The position numbers and the translations under genes were made by a program. A stretch of DNA of 7,835 nt from Planctomycetota bacterium (GTDB taxonomy: Bacteria; Planctomycetota; SBBH01; JACQRN01): NCBI GenBank assembly GCA_016206515.1, contig JACQRN010000311.1:1-7835 (forward strand). Reading direction: 5' to 3'. This document shows, one piece after another, positions 1-7,116 of the stretch (position 1 is the first letter of the stretch; every line of letters starts with the position of its first letter). The notes beneath the pieces were generated by a model. The model did no database searches and had not been told where the DNA came from. It saw nothing but the letters and a program-made list of their open reading frames with translations.

Positions 1-12
1 GAAGGAGAGTGA
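1..12 (+). other. Possible last codons of an upstream gene (partial)
   Basis: Reading frame 1 gives Glu-Gly-Glu followed by a TGA stop at 10-12. That stop overlaps a GTG at 9-11, the same GTGA arrangement seen at two definite gene junctions further down (7113 and 7805). This suggests that another gene of the operon ends here, but three codons are too few to prove it. If real, the upstream product is unknown. Confidence 0.25.
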
Positions 13-15
13 GGT
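11..15 (+). promoter_or_regulatory. Ribosome binding site of the RND adaptor
   Basis: GAGGT at 11-15 matches the anti-Shine-Dalgarno core and lies 5 nt before the ATG at 21, which favours that start. A second purine-rich run, AAGGAG at 2-7, is only 1 nt from the alternative GTG at 9, too close for ordinary initiation there, and 13 nt from the ATG at 21. Confidence 0.5.
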
Positions 16-20
16 CCGTC

Positions 21-1091
21 ATGCGTCATGGGGCATGGGTCATGCGGGGGGCGGGGCTGATGGCGGCGTTCGCCCTAGCGGGGTGCGGCGAGGAGGAGGC
101 CGCGCCGCGGGCGGAACGGCCCGCGCCGATCGTGGAGGTCGCGCGCGTCGAGACGCGACCCCTCGACCGGGTCGTGGAGGCGGTCGGGTCGATCGAGGCG
201 TCCGAGCGCGTCTGGGCGAGCGCGGAGGTGGAGGGGGTTGTTGCGGAGGTCCTGTTCCGGGAGGGGGACCTGGTCGAGGCGGGCGCGGCCCTGTTCCGTC
301 TGGACGACGAGATGCCGCGGCTCGATGTGGAGGCGGCGCGCGCGGCGGTCTCCCGCGCCGAGGCGGAGGCGGTCGAGCGGCGCGCGGTGCTCGCGCGCAA
401 GGATCTCCTGCAAGGGGTCGCCACCCCGGCCGAGATGCTTGAGGCGCGGCAGGGAGCCGCGCGGGCCGAGGCATCCCTCGCGGAGGCCCGCGCCAGGGAG
501 GCGCTCGCCGCGGTTCGGCTCGCCCGGACGGCCGTCCTCGCCCCGTTTGCCGGACGGCTGGGGGAGCGTCGCGCCGGGCAGGGGGACTACGTCAAGGCGG
601 GCGATCCCCTCGTGGAGGTCGTTCACGCTGACCCGGCCGACCTGGTCTTCTCCGTCCCGGAGAGGTTCCTTCCCTCCCTGCGCTCGGGGATGCGCGCGGA
701 GGCGACTGTCGGAACGCGGGCGGCCCCCCTCTCCGGAGAGGTCTTCTACATCGCCCCGGCGGTGGAGGATGCGACCCGGTCGATCCGCCTCAAGGCGCGC
801 CTGTCGAACGCGGACGGGGCGCTCGTCCCGGGGACGTTCGCGCGCGTGCGGCTCGTCCTCGAATCGGTCGCCCAGGCGCGGCTCGTCCCGGAGGCGGCGA
901 TCGTCCCGCGCGCGGGGGCGGCATGGGTGTATGTGGTGGAAGAGGGGAGGGCGCGGCGCGTCGAGGTGCGCACGGGGACGAGGGTTCCCGGCGCGGTCGA
1001 GATCCTCGAGGGGCTCGTCGGGGACGAGGTCGTGGTCGTCGCCGGCCACGAACGCGTCGGGGACGGAACTCCGGTTCGGATCGCAGAATGA
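21..1091 (+). CDS. RND efflux periplasmic adaptor (membrane fusion protein), lipoprotein
   Basis: Periplasmic adaptor of the AcrA/MexA type, expected to bridge the RND pump encoded next and an outer-membrane channel. From the ATG at 21 it is 356 aa, usual for the family. The N-terminus is a lipoprotein signal: a short hydrophobic stretch ends in the lipobox LAGC with Cys22, followed by an acidic linker. The first biotinyl/lipoyl half-motif lies near residues 64-96 (EGVVAEVLFREGDLVEAG). An Ala/Glu/Arg-rich helical hairpin fills about 97-170. The second lipoyl half follows (APFAGRLGER, then a GDYVKAGDPL segment), then beta-barrel and membrane-proximal domains ending in VGDEVVVVAGHERVGDGTPV. An in-frame GTG at 9 would add four residues and would overlap a possible upstream stop; the ATG at 42 leaves only 14 residues before the Cys. 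The stop TGA (1089-1091) overlaps the ATG of the small ORF at 1088. Family assignment is firm; substrate is unknown. Confidence 0.93.
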   Translation: MRHGAWVMRGAGLMAAFALAGCGEEEAAPRAERPAPIVEVARVETRPLDRVVEAVGSIEASERVWASAEVEGVVAEVLFREGDLVEAGAALFRLDDEMPRLDVEAARAAVSRAEAEAVERRAVLARKDLLQGVATPAEMLEARQGAARAEASLAEARAREALAAVRLARTAVLAPFAGRLGERRAGQGDYVKAGDPLVEVVHADPADLVFSVPERFLPSLRSGMRAEATVGTRAAPLSGEVFYIAPAVEDATRSIRLKARLSNADGALVPGTFARVRLVLESVAQARLVPEAAIVPRAGAAWVYVVEEGRARRVEVRTGTRVPGAVEILEGLVGDEVVVVAGHERVGDGTPVRIAE

Positions 1092-1267
1092 AGAGGACAT
1101 GGATGTCCGCGAGTGCGCAGCGTAGGCGCCGGGTCCCCACGCGTCTCTCGATCGGGCCGCGAGCGCGTGGGGTGCGCCGGCGCGAGCATGCGCCGAGCGG
1201 CTCCGCCGCGAGGAGCAGACGGCGCCGCCGAAGCACGATGCTGCAGGCGGCGCCATTCAAACAATGA
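1088..1267 (+). CDS. Putative 59-aa arginine-rich small protein or coupling ORF
   Basis: I recognise no family. The ORF opens at an ATG that overlaps the adaptor stop (ATGA, 1088-1091) and closes at a TGA that overlaps the pump start (ATGA, 1264-1267), so it fills the 172-nt gap exactly. The product would be very basic: 17 Arg and 2 Lys in 59 residues, with runs RRRR at 12-15 and RRRRR at 44-48, and no membrane segment or signal peptide. About 80% of third codon positions are G or C, a little below the flanking genes, and AGG/AGA/CGA codons occur. Arg-rich translations are common in non-coding GC-rich DNA, and the frame runs open far upstream inside the adaptor gene, so chance is a real alternative. 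If translated, its likeliest role is to carry ribosomes across two hairpins to the pump start, which has no Shine-Dalgarno. No own Shine-Dalgarno is evident. Confidence 0.33.
   Translation: MKRTWMSASAQRRRRVPTRLSIGPRARGVRRREHAPSGSAARSRRRRRSTMLQAAPFKQ
1125..1178 (+). repeat. Imperfect inverted repeat (RNA hairpin) between adaptor and pump
   Basis: A perfect 9-bp stem is formed by CCCCACGCG at 1135-1143 and CGCGTGGGG at 1164-1172. It can extend inward by CTCG (1147-1150) with CGAG (1160-1163) past a three-base bulge, and outward by GGCGC (1125-1129) with GCGCC (1174-1178) across an internal loop. No T-run follows, so it is not an intrinsic terminator. It could slow decay or set the adaptor:pump ratio. 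Short GC stems also arise by chance at this base composition. Confidence 0.5.
1221..1254 (+). repeat. Inverted repeat (RNA hairpin) just before the pump start codon
   Basis: GGCGCCGCC at 1221-1229 pairs perfectly with GGCGGCGCC at 1246-1254. Inside it, AGCA (1232-1235) pairs with TGCT (1239-1242) around the three-base loop CGA. The stem ends 9 nt before the ATG at 1264, and the spacer (1255-1263) is A-rich and apparently unpaired, which could keep the start codon accessible. There is no following T-run, so it does not look like a terminator. Ribosomes ending the small ORF at 1267 would have to melt it. Confidence 0.5.
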
Positions 1268-4200
1268 TCCTTCCCGACGTATCCATCCGCCGTCCCGTCG
1301 GCGCGGTGATGATCACCGCGGCGCTCGTCCTGTTCGGCGCGATCGCCCTGGCGCGCCTCCCCCTGCGCGAGATGCCGCGGATGGACTTCCCCGTCGTCAC
1401 GGTCACGGTCGCCTACCCGGGCGCCTCCCCCGAGGTGGTCGAGGAGGAGGTCACGGACGTCCTCGAGGAGCAGATCAACACCGTCGAGGGGATCCGCCTC
1501 CTCCAGTCGGCCAGCGGCGAGGGGGGGGCGCAGATCACGGTGCAGTTCGCCCTGGAGCGCGATATCGACGTCGCGGCCCAGGAGGTGCGCGACAAGATCG
1601 CCTCGGTGCGCCGCGAGCTCCCCCCCGAGATCGACGAGCCGGTCGTCGCCAAGCTCGACCTCGACGCCCAGGCGATTCTCTGGATCGCGGTGACGGCGAC
1701 TGACCGCGACCGCGTCGAGATCACGGAGTACGCCGACCGGGTCCTGAAGCCCGCCCTCGAGAACCTCCCGGGGGTCGGCCAGATCCTGATCGGCGGCGCG
1801 CAGAAGTTCGCCGTGCGGGTCTGGCTCGACGAGACCGCCCTCGCCGCGCGCGCCCTGACGGTATCCGACGTCGCGCGCGCGCTGGCGTCGCAGAACGCCG
1901 AGATCCCCAGCGGCCGCGTGGAGGGGGCCGACCGGGAGTTCTCCGTGCGGACCGAGGGGGACCTGCCGACCGTCGCGTCGTTCGAGGAGGTGGTCCTCGC
2001 CCACCGCGGCGGCGCGCCGGTCCTCCTGCGGGACGTCGCGATGGTCAGGGCGGGACCGCGCGACGAACGGGCGACCGCGCACTTCTCCCGGCTCCCCGAC
2101 GCCGTGGGGCGCGACGCGGTCGGCCTCGGGGTGCTGCGTCAGACGGAGGCGAACACGGTGGAGGTGGCGCGCGCCGTGAAGGAGCGCCTTTTGTCCCTGC
2201 AAAGGGATCTGCCGCCGGGGATGGAGGCGACCGTCGCCTTCGACGCCTCGGTCTTCGTCGAGGAGTCGGTCGCGGAACTGCGCGAGTCGCTCCTGGCGGG
2301 CGGCGCGCTCGCGGTCGCGGTCGTCTTCCTCGCGCTCGCCTCGGCGCGCGCGGGGCTGATCGTGGCGCTCTCGATCCCGACATCGATCGTCTCGACGTTC
2401 GCCCTCCTGTATTTCCTGGGGTTCACGATCAACACCCTGACGATGCTGGCTCTCGTTCTGGCGGTCGGGATGGTTGTCGACGACGCGATCGTGGTGATCG
2501 AGAACGTCGTGCGGCTCCGCAGGGCCGGGAAGGGGCCGATCGAGGCCGCGCGCGAGGGCGCCTCCGAGATCGCCTTTTCGGTCGTCGCCTCCACGCTGTC
2601 GATCGCGGTCGTCTTTCTGCCGCTCGCCTTCGTGAAGGGGATGGTCGGGCGGCTGTTCCTCGAGTTCGCCCTGACGGTCGCCGGGGCGATCCTGGTGTCG
2701 CTCCTCGTCTCGCTGACCCTGATCCCGATGCTCGCGAGCCGCTTCCTCGGCCGCGCAGCGGGGGGGCGCTTCGAGAGGCGGGTGGAAGCCGCGTTCGCCG
2801 CCGTCTCCTCGCTCGCGGAGCGGTTCCTCCGCCTCGCCTTGCGCGCCCGCTGGGCGGTGGTCGCCGCCGCCGCGCTCCTCCTGGTCCTGTCGGGCGGCCT
2901 GCTGGGGGGCCTGGGGAAGGAGATGAGCCCCGCCGTGGACGAGGGGTCGTTCCTTCTCCTCCTGAAGGGGCCGCAGGGGGCGACGATCGACTACACGGAG
3001 CGGTACCTGCGCCAGGCGGAGCGGGAGATGGCCGCGGTCCCGGAGATCGCCACCTACTTCACGGCGATCGGCCTGGGGCGCGGCGGGCTCCCGAAGGTAA
3101 ACGAGGGGATCGCGTTCCTGCGCCTGAAGCCCCTGCCCCTGCGCCGCGCCCAGGGGTTGCGCGGCCAGTTCGAGGTGATGGCGGATTTGCGAGGGCGCTT
3201 CGCCGCGATCGCGGGGTTCCAGGTGATCGTTCTCCCGAGGCCGTCGATCGGATCGACCGGCCAGGGATCCCCCCTGCAGCTGGTCGTCATGGGGCCGGAG
3301 GTCGGGGATCTGTACGAGGCGTCGATCCGTCTGCGGGAGGCCGCCGCGCGCATCCCCGGGGTGGTCGATGTCCGGACGAACCTCAACCTGAACAAGCCGT
3401 CTCTGCGGGTCCTGCCCGACCGCGCGCGCGCCGCGGACCTCGGCGTGGACCTGGCGGAGGTCGCCCGGACGCTGCGGGTGCTGCTGGGGGGGAACGACGC
3501 GGGCCGCTTCACGCGCGGCGGGGAGCGGCACGACGTCATGCTCCGGCTCGAGCCGGGGCGCCGGAGCGTCCCGGAGGCGATCGGCGCGCTCCATGTCCGC
3601 TCGCGCGACGGGACGCTCGTCCCCCTCTCTTCCGTCGTGGCGGTGGAGGAAGGGGTGGGGCCGAGCGAGATCCACCGGCACAACCGCTCGCGCTCCTTCA
3701 CGCTCGAGGCGAACCTGGAGGGGGTGCCGCTCGGCTCCGCGCTCGAGGCGGTCGAGCGCGTCGCGCGCGACACGCTCCCCGCCTCCTTCCGTGTGGAGCC
3801 TTCCGGGACGAGCCAGGACATGCGCGAGTCGTTCGCCTCGCTCGCCTTCACGCTCGCCCTGGCGCTCTGCGTGATCTATATGGTGCTCGCCGCCGAGTTC
3901 GACCACTTCGTGCACCCGCTCACGGTGATGCTCTCGGTCCCGCTCGCGCTCGCCGGGGCGCTGGGGCTCCTGTGGGCGCTCGGCCAGACGGTGAACCTCT
4001 TCAGCGTGATCGGGATGATCATGCTCGCCGGGATCGTGACGCGCAACGCCATCCTGCTCGTCGACGCGGCGATCCACCTGCGCGCCTCCGGGGGGCTCGG
4101 GGTGCGCGAGGCGTCCGCCCGCGCCGCGCGCCTGCGCCTGCGTCCGATCCTGATGACCTCGGCCTCGACCCTTCTCGGGGTGCTTCCCGCCCTGGTCGGG

Positions 4201-4386
4201 TTCGGCTCGGGTGTCGAGAACCGCCGGCCTCTCGCCGCCGCGGTGGTCGGCGGCATGACGGTCTCGACCCTCCTGACGTTGGTGGTCGTGCCGGTGGTCT
4301 ATACGCTTCTGGACGATCTGGGGGCATGGATGTCGCGCCGCGTCGCGCGCTCCCGTGGAACGGTCCTCACCGCGGACGGGTTGTAG
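1264..4386 (+). CDS. RND (HAE1/AcrB-like) efflux pump, inner-membrane permease subunit
   Basis: Proton-driven inner-membrane transporter that passes substrate to its adaptor and outer-membrane channel. At 1040 aa it is full length. It opens with the typical RND N-terminus (SIRRPVGAVM) and TM1 at about 12-31; a periplasmic porter domain follows to about 335; TM2-TM6 span roughly 340-495; TM7 is at 530-548; the second porter domain runs to about 855; TM8-TM12 run from 857 to 1018. TM4 carries VVDDAIVVIEN with Asp406 and Asp407, matching AcrB D407/D408. TM10 reads VTRNAILLVD, putting Arg927 at the AcrB K940 position. RLRPILMT supplies Arg958 and Thr965, matching R971 and T978. I chose ATG 1264 because it begins exactly at the conserved N-terminus, although no Shine-Dalgarno precedes it; coupling with the small ORF could explain that. 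The porter sequences suggest multidrug/hydrophobe (HAE1) rather than metal efflux, but substrate cannot be read from sequence. Confidence 0.96.
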   Translation: MILPDVSIRRPVGAVMITAALVLFGAIALARLPLREMPRMDFPVVTVTVAYPGASPEVVEEEVTDVLEEQINTVEGIRLLQSASGEGGAQITVQFALERDIDVAAQEVRDKIASVRRELPPEIDEPVVAKLDLDAQAILWIAVTATDRDRVEITEYADRVLKPALENLPGVGQILIGGAQKFAVRVWLDETALAARALTVSDVARALASQNAEIPSGRVEGADREFSVRTEGDLPTVASFEEVVLAHRGGAPVLLRDVAMVRAGPRDERATAHFSRLPDAVGRDAVGLGVLRQTEANTVEVARAVKERLLSLQRDLPPGMEATVAFDASVFVEESVAELRESLLAGGALAVAVVFLALASARAGLIVALSIPTSIVSTFALLYFLGFTINTLTMLALVLAVGMVVDDAIVVIENVVRLRRAGKGPIEAAREGASEIAFSVVASTLSIAVVFLPLAFVKGMVGRLFLEFALTVAGAILVSLLVSLTLIPMLASRFLGRAAGGRFERRVEAAFAAVSSLAERFLRLALRARWAVVAAAALLLVLSGGLLGGLGKEMSPAVDEGSFLLLLKGPQGATIDYTERYLRQAEREMAAVPEIATYFTAIGLGRGGLPKVNEGIAFLRLKPLPLRRAQGLRGQFEVMADLRGRFAAIAGFQVIVLPRPSIGSTGQGSPLQLVVMGPEVGDLYEASIRLREAAARIPGVVDVRTNLNLNKPSLRVLPDRARAADLGVDLAEVARTLRVLLGGNDAGRFTRGGERHDVMLRLEPGRRSVPEAIGALHVRSRDGTLVPLSSVVAVEEGVGPSEIHRHNRSRSFTLEANLEGVPLGSALEAVERVARDTLPASFRVEPSGTSQDMRESFASLAFTLALALCVIYMVLAAEFDHFVHPLTVMLSVPLALAGALGLLWALGQTVNLFSVIGMIMLAGIVTRNAILLVDAAIHLRASGGLGVREASARAARLRLRPILMTSASTLLGVLPALVGFGSGVENRRPLAAAVVGGMTVSTLLTLVVVPVVYTLLDDLGAWMSRRVARSRGTVLTADGL

Positions 4387-4394
4387 GGAGGTGA
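4387..4394 (+). promoter_or_regulatory. Consensus Shine-Dalgarno of the outer-membrane factor
   Basis: GGAGGTGA is a full match to the complement of the usual 16S rRNA 3' end. It begins right after the pump stop (TAG, 4384-4386) and lies 5 nt before the ATG at 4400. This decides the start of the next gene over the in-frame ATG at 4355 inside the pump gene. It is the strongest such site seen in the window. Confidence 0.85.
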
Positions 4395-4399
4395 AGCGG

Positions 4400-5863
4400 A
4401 TGTCGAGGAACCGCTGCAAGGGTTTGCTGGACGCCGGACGCTTCGCGCTTCGCGGACGCTCCGGTGGGATCCCGCCTGGCTGGCTCGCGGCGCTTCTCGG
4501 TGGTCTCGCCCTCGGATGCGCCGGTGTGCGCGAGGGGATGTGGGCAGAGCACGGCCTCCCTGCGCCGGACGCCTCCTGGTCCGCCGAAACGGTTCGCGTC
4601 GAGCCGGAGCTGGCTCCGGGCGGACGGCTATCGCTCGACGCCGCATGCAGGATCGCCCTCGATCGCCATCCCGACCTGGCCGCTTCCCGCGGGACGCTTG
4701 AGGCGTCCGACGCGCGGGTCCGGCTCGCCCTGGCGGCGTACCTGCCGCAGGTCCAGGTCTCGAACGGGTGGACCCGCTCGACCTCGAATCCCTCTTCCGG
4801 GGCCGGGAGCGCAAGCGCCTCCGAGACCGCGTGGGACGACGGGGAGGACGGCGTAAGCGTGGCCGCCGGCGTGGACCAGCTCGTTCTTGACTTCGGGGCG
4901 GCGCGCTCCGGGCGCCGTGCGGCGGCGCACGAGGCGGCGGCCGCCGCGCACGACCTGGAGGCGGCGTTCGCCGGGGCGCTCCTGGAGGTCCGCGAGGCGT
5001 TCCTGACGCACGCCGCCGATCGCGCGCTCACGGAGGCCTCGGAGGCGACGGTCGCGGCGTTCGTCAGGCGCCTGACGGAGGCGACGCGGCTCCATGAGGT
5101 CGGCCGCGCGACCGCCGCGGACGTCGCCAAGGCGCGCGTCGATCTGGGGACCGCCCGCCTGGACCTGACGCGGTCGCGCTCCGCGTCGGGCCGGTCCCGC
5201 CTGCGGCTCAACCGCTCGATGGGGCTGGAGGAGGATCCCGGGTACGAGGTGGCGGACGTGGAGGGGACGCTCCTGGGCGAGATCGGCGCGGCGGAGGCGG
5301 TCGCGCAGGCGCGCGAGTCCCATCCCGGCCTGCGCGCCGCGCGGGAACGGATGATCGCCGCGGAGGAGGGGGTGCGCTCGGCCCGGGCCGGATACTTCCC
5401 CTCCCTGTTGCTCGGCGGATCGTACGCCTGGTCGGGGAGCCGCCTGCCTCTCGTTGAAAATTGGGACGTCGGCCCGTCCCTTCAGTGGGAACTGCTGGGG
5501 GGGTTCCGCGTCCCCGCCCGCGTCCGCGAGGCGGAGGCGCTCCTGCGGCGCAGCCGCGCGACCCTGGCCTCCCTCGAACAGCAGGTCCATGAGGAGGTCC
5601 GGGGGGCGCTCCTCGATCTCGACGAGGCCGCGCAGAGGCGGGTCCTGGCCGCCGAGACGGCCGCCTCGGCGGAGGAGTCGCTGCGCCTGACGGCGGGAAG
5701 GTACCGGGTGGGACGCGCGACGATCTTGGAGACTACGGACGCGGAGCGGTCGCTCGCCGCCTCGCGCGCGGAGGTCGTCCGGTCCCGCTTCGACCGCGAG
5801 GCGGCCTCGGCGCGGCTTCTTCGGGCGATGGGGCTTGCCCGCGCAACAGAGGAGGGTCCATGA
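4400..5863 (+). CDS. TolC/OprM-family outer-membrane efflux lipoprotein
   Basis: Outer-membrane factor: a trimeric beta-barrel and alpha-barrel duct through which a tripartite exporter empties outside the cell. The 487-aa product has the two tandem OEP repeats of the family. Repeat 1 starts near residue 77 (LSLDAACRIALDRHPDLAASR) with the strand motif AYLPQVQVSNGW; repeat 2 starts near 296 (VAQARESHPGLRAAR) with GYFPSLLLGGSYAW. Both are followed by long Ala/Arg/Glu helices. The N-terminus ends in the lipobox LALGC with Cys40 after a hydrophobic segment, so it is probably acylated like OprM; the preceding basic region is longer than usual (about 25 residues). A Ser/Gly/Asp-rich stretch at about 126-150 falls where the first external barrel loop should be. 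The gene lies 13 nt after the pump and its stop overlaps the macA-like start (ATGA). It is the only channel gene visible and may serve both exporters. Confidence 0.93.
   Translation: MSRNRCKGLLDAGRFALRGRSGGIPPGWLAALLGGLALGCAGVREGMWAEHGLPAPDASWSAETVRVEPELAPGGRLSLDAACRIALDRHPDLAASRGTLEASDARVRLALAAYLPQVQVSNGWTRSTSNPSSGAGSASASETAWDDGEDGVSVAAGVDQLVLDFGAARSGRRAAAHEAAAAAHDLEAAFAGALLEVREAFLTHAADRALTEASEATVAAFVRRLTEATRLHEVGRATAADVAKARVDLGTARLDLTRSRSASGRSRLRLNRSMGLEEDPGYEVADVEGTLLGEIGAAEAVAQARESHPGLRAARERMIAAEEGVRSARAGYFPSLLLGGSYAWSGSRLPLVENWDVGPSLQWELLGGFRVPARVREAEALLRRSRATLASLEQQVHEEVRGALLDLDEAAQRRVLAAETAASAEESLRLTAGRYRVGRATILETTDAERSLAASRAEVVRSRFDREAASARLLRAMGLARATEEGP
5851..5855 (+). promoter_or_regulatory. 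Ribosome binding site of the MacA-like adaptor
   Basis: GGAGG inside the 3' end of the outer-membrane factor gene, 4 nt before the ATG at 5860. Together with the ATGA overlap it fixes this start and points to translational coupling. Confidence 0.7.
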
Positions 5864-7116
5864 GCGAGGAGCAGGCGCCGTACTTCTCCGCGGGAGTCCC
5901 GATCGAGAGGATCCGGACGCGTTCCCGTTGGGGATGGGCGCTCGTGGCCCTGGCGGCGGGCGCGACTGCCGCCTGGCTCTGGGGGCGCGAAGAGAGGGAC
6001 GCGGCACCCGCGTTTCGGATGGAGCGGGTGGAGCGGGGTGAGGTCGTCGCCCTCGTGAGCGCGTCGGGGGAGGTCCGCCCCGTGACGCTCGTGCAGGTCG
6101 GCAGCCAGGTCTCGGGCCGTGTCTCGTCGCTCGAAGCGGACTTCAACGGACACGTCGCGGCCGGACAGGTGGTCTGCAGGCTCGATCCGATCGCCCTGCA
6201 GGCGGAGGTCGCGCAGGACGAGGCGAACCTCGCGCGCGCCCAGGCGCGCGTGCGGCAGGTCGAGGCGAATCTGGACCTCGCGCGCCGCGAACTGGCCCGC
6301 TCGGAGGCGCTGTCGACGGACGGGCTGGTCACCCCCTCCGAGCTCGATCGCGAGCGCGCCGCGGCCGCCGCGCTCGAAGCGGAGTGCTCGGTCGCGCTGG
6401 CGGAGGTCGCCCAGTCGGAGGCGGCGCTCGGGGTATCGCGCGCGAACCTCGACTACGCGACGATCCGCTCGCCCGTCGACGGGATCGTCGTGTCGCGCAA
6501 CGTCGACGTCGGGCAGACGGTCGCGGCGTCCCTGTCGGCGCCGGTCCTGTTCGAGATCGCGGCGGGGCTCGACCCGGTGCATGTTCTCGCCGCCGTGGGG
6601 GAGGCGGACATCGGCCGGATCTCCCTGGGCAAGCCGGTTTCGTTCCGCGTCGACGCCTATCCCGAGGCGACGTTCGAGGGGGAGGTGCTCCAGATCCGGC
6701 TCGCGCCCAAGGTCGAGCAGGGGGTCGTCAGCTACACCGTCGTCGTCCGGTCGGCCAATCCGGAGGGGAAGCTCCTCCCGGGGATGACCGCGAACGTCTC
6801 CTTCGAGGCGGGGCGATCCCCTCCGGACGCCCTGCGGGTCCCGCTTGCGGCGCTGCGGTTCGAGCCGGAGGAGGAGTGGACGCGCGGCGTGGACCCCCTG
6901 TCGGAGGACGGCCGCCGGGTCTGGGTCCGGGAGGGGGGCTCCCTGCGGGCGATCCCCGTGGCCGCCGGATGGTCCGACGGCCAGCGCATCGAGGTCTCGG
7001 GAGAGGGGCTTCGCGAGGGGCTCGAGGTCGTCGTGGGGATCGAGGAGGCGGAAGACGGGAGCGCGGATCTCGTCAACCCGTTCCGGCCGCCGTCGCGGAG
7101 CGGGCGGAGGCGGTGA
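5860..7116 (+). CDS. macA: MacA-like periplasmic adaptor of an ABC-type tripartite exporter
   Basis: Periplasmic adaptor joining a MacB-type ABC transporter to an outer-membrane channel. It is 418 aa, somewhat longer than E. coli MacA because of extra residues at both ends. A single membrane anchor lies at residues 25-42 (WALVALAAGATAAWLWG), with no lipobox, so it is held in the inner membrane. The first lipoyl half is at 78-110 (VGSQVSGRVSSLE, then VAAGQVVCRLDP). A coiled-coil hairpin covers about 113-195. The second lipoyl half begins DYATIRSPVDG (198-208). Two MacA hallmarks follow: VGQTVAAS (217-224) and EADIGRI (248-254). The rest is the beta-barrel and membrane-proximal domain. The MacA call rests on these motifs and on the ABC ATPase immediately downstream, which it overlaps by 4 nt (GTGA). 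It differs clearly from the RND adaptor at the start of the window, so the two are not a recent duplication. Substrate is unknown. Confidence 0.9.
   Translation: MSEEQAPYFSAGVPIERIRTRSRWGWALVALAAGATAAWLWGREERDAAPAFRMERVERGEVVALVSASGEVRPVTLVQVGSQVSGRVSSLEADFNGHVAAGQVVCRLDPIALQAEVAQDEANLARAQARVRQVEANLDLARRELARSEALSTDGLVTPSELDRERAAAAALEAECSVALAEVAQSEAALGVSRANLDYATIRSPVDGIVVSRNVDVGQTVAASLSAPVLFEIAAGLDPVHVLAAVGEADIGRISLGKPVSFRVDAYPEATFEGEVLQIRLAPKVEQGVVSYTVVVRSANPEGKLLPGMTANVSFEAGRSPPDALRVPLAALRFEPEEEWTRGVDPLSEDGRRVWVREGGSLRAIPVAAGWSDGQRIEVSGEGLREGLEVVVGIEEAEDGSADLVNPFRPPSRSGRRR
7106..7110 (+). promoter_or_regulatory. Shine-Dalgarno-like site before the ABC ATPase
   Basis: GGAGG at 7106-7110 ends only 2 nt before the GTG at 7113. 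The spacing is short for independent initiation, so reinitiation through the GTGA overlap is likely to matter as well. Confidence 0.4.

Noticed and set aside
9..20. GTG at 9 as the adaptor start
   Set aside because: It has a purine-rich site only 1 nt upstream, whereas the ATG at 21 has GAGGT at 5 nt. It is not excluded, since its GTGA overlap with a possible upstream stop copies junctions at 7113 and 7805; the effect is only four residues.
1125..1254. Intrinsic terminator between adaptor and pump
   Set aside because: Both stems lack a downstream T-tract, and the adaptor and pump belong to the same functional unit.
4355..4399. ATG at 4355 as the start of the outer-membrane factor
   Set aside because: It would overlap the pump by 32 nt and has no ribosome site, while ATG 4400 has a full consensus site 5 nt upstream.
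790..5211. A 1473-aa open frame on the minus strand spanning the pump and parts of both neighbours
   Set aside because: It is codon-aligned with the pump gene, so it only reflects the absence of TTA, CTA and TCA codons in GC-rich coding DNA. Its translation is low-complexity (Arg, Asp, His, Gly), without domains, while the plus strand encodes a clear full-length pump.
6384..7112. N-terminal extension of the ABC ATPase frame within the MacA-like gene
   Set aside because: The extension is Gly/Arg/Ala-rich without motifs and lies out of frame in a well-defined adaptor gene; the conserved ATPase begins at about 7113.
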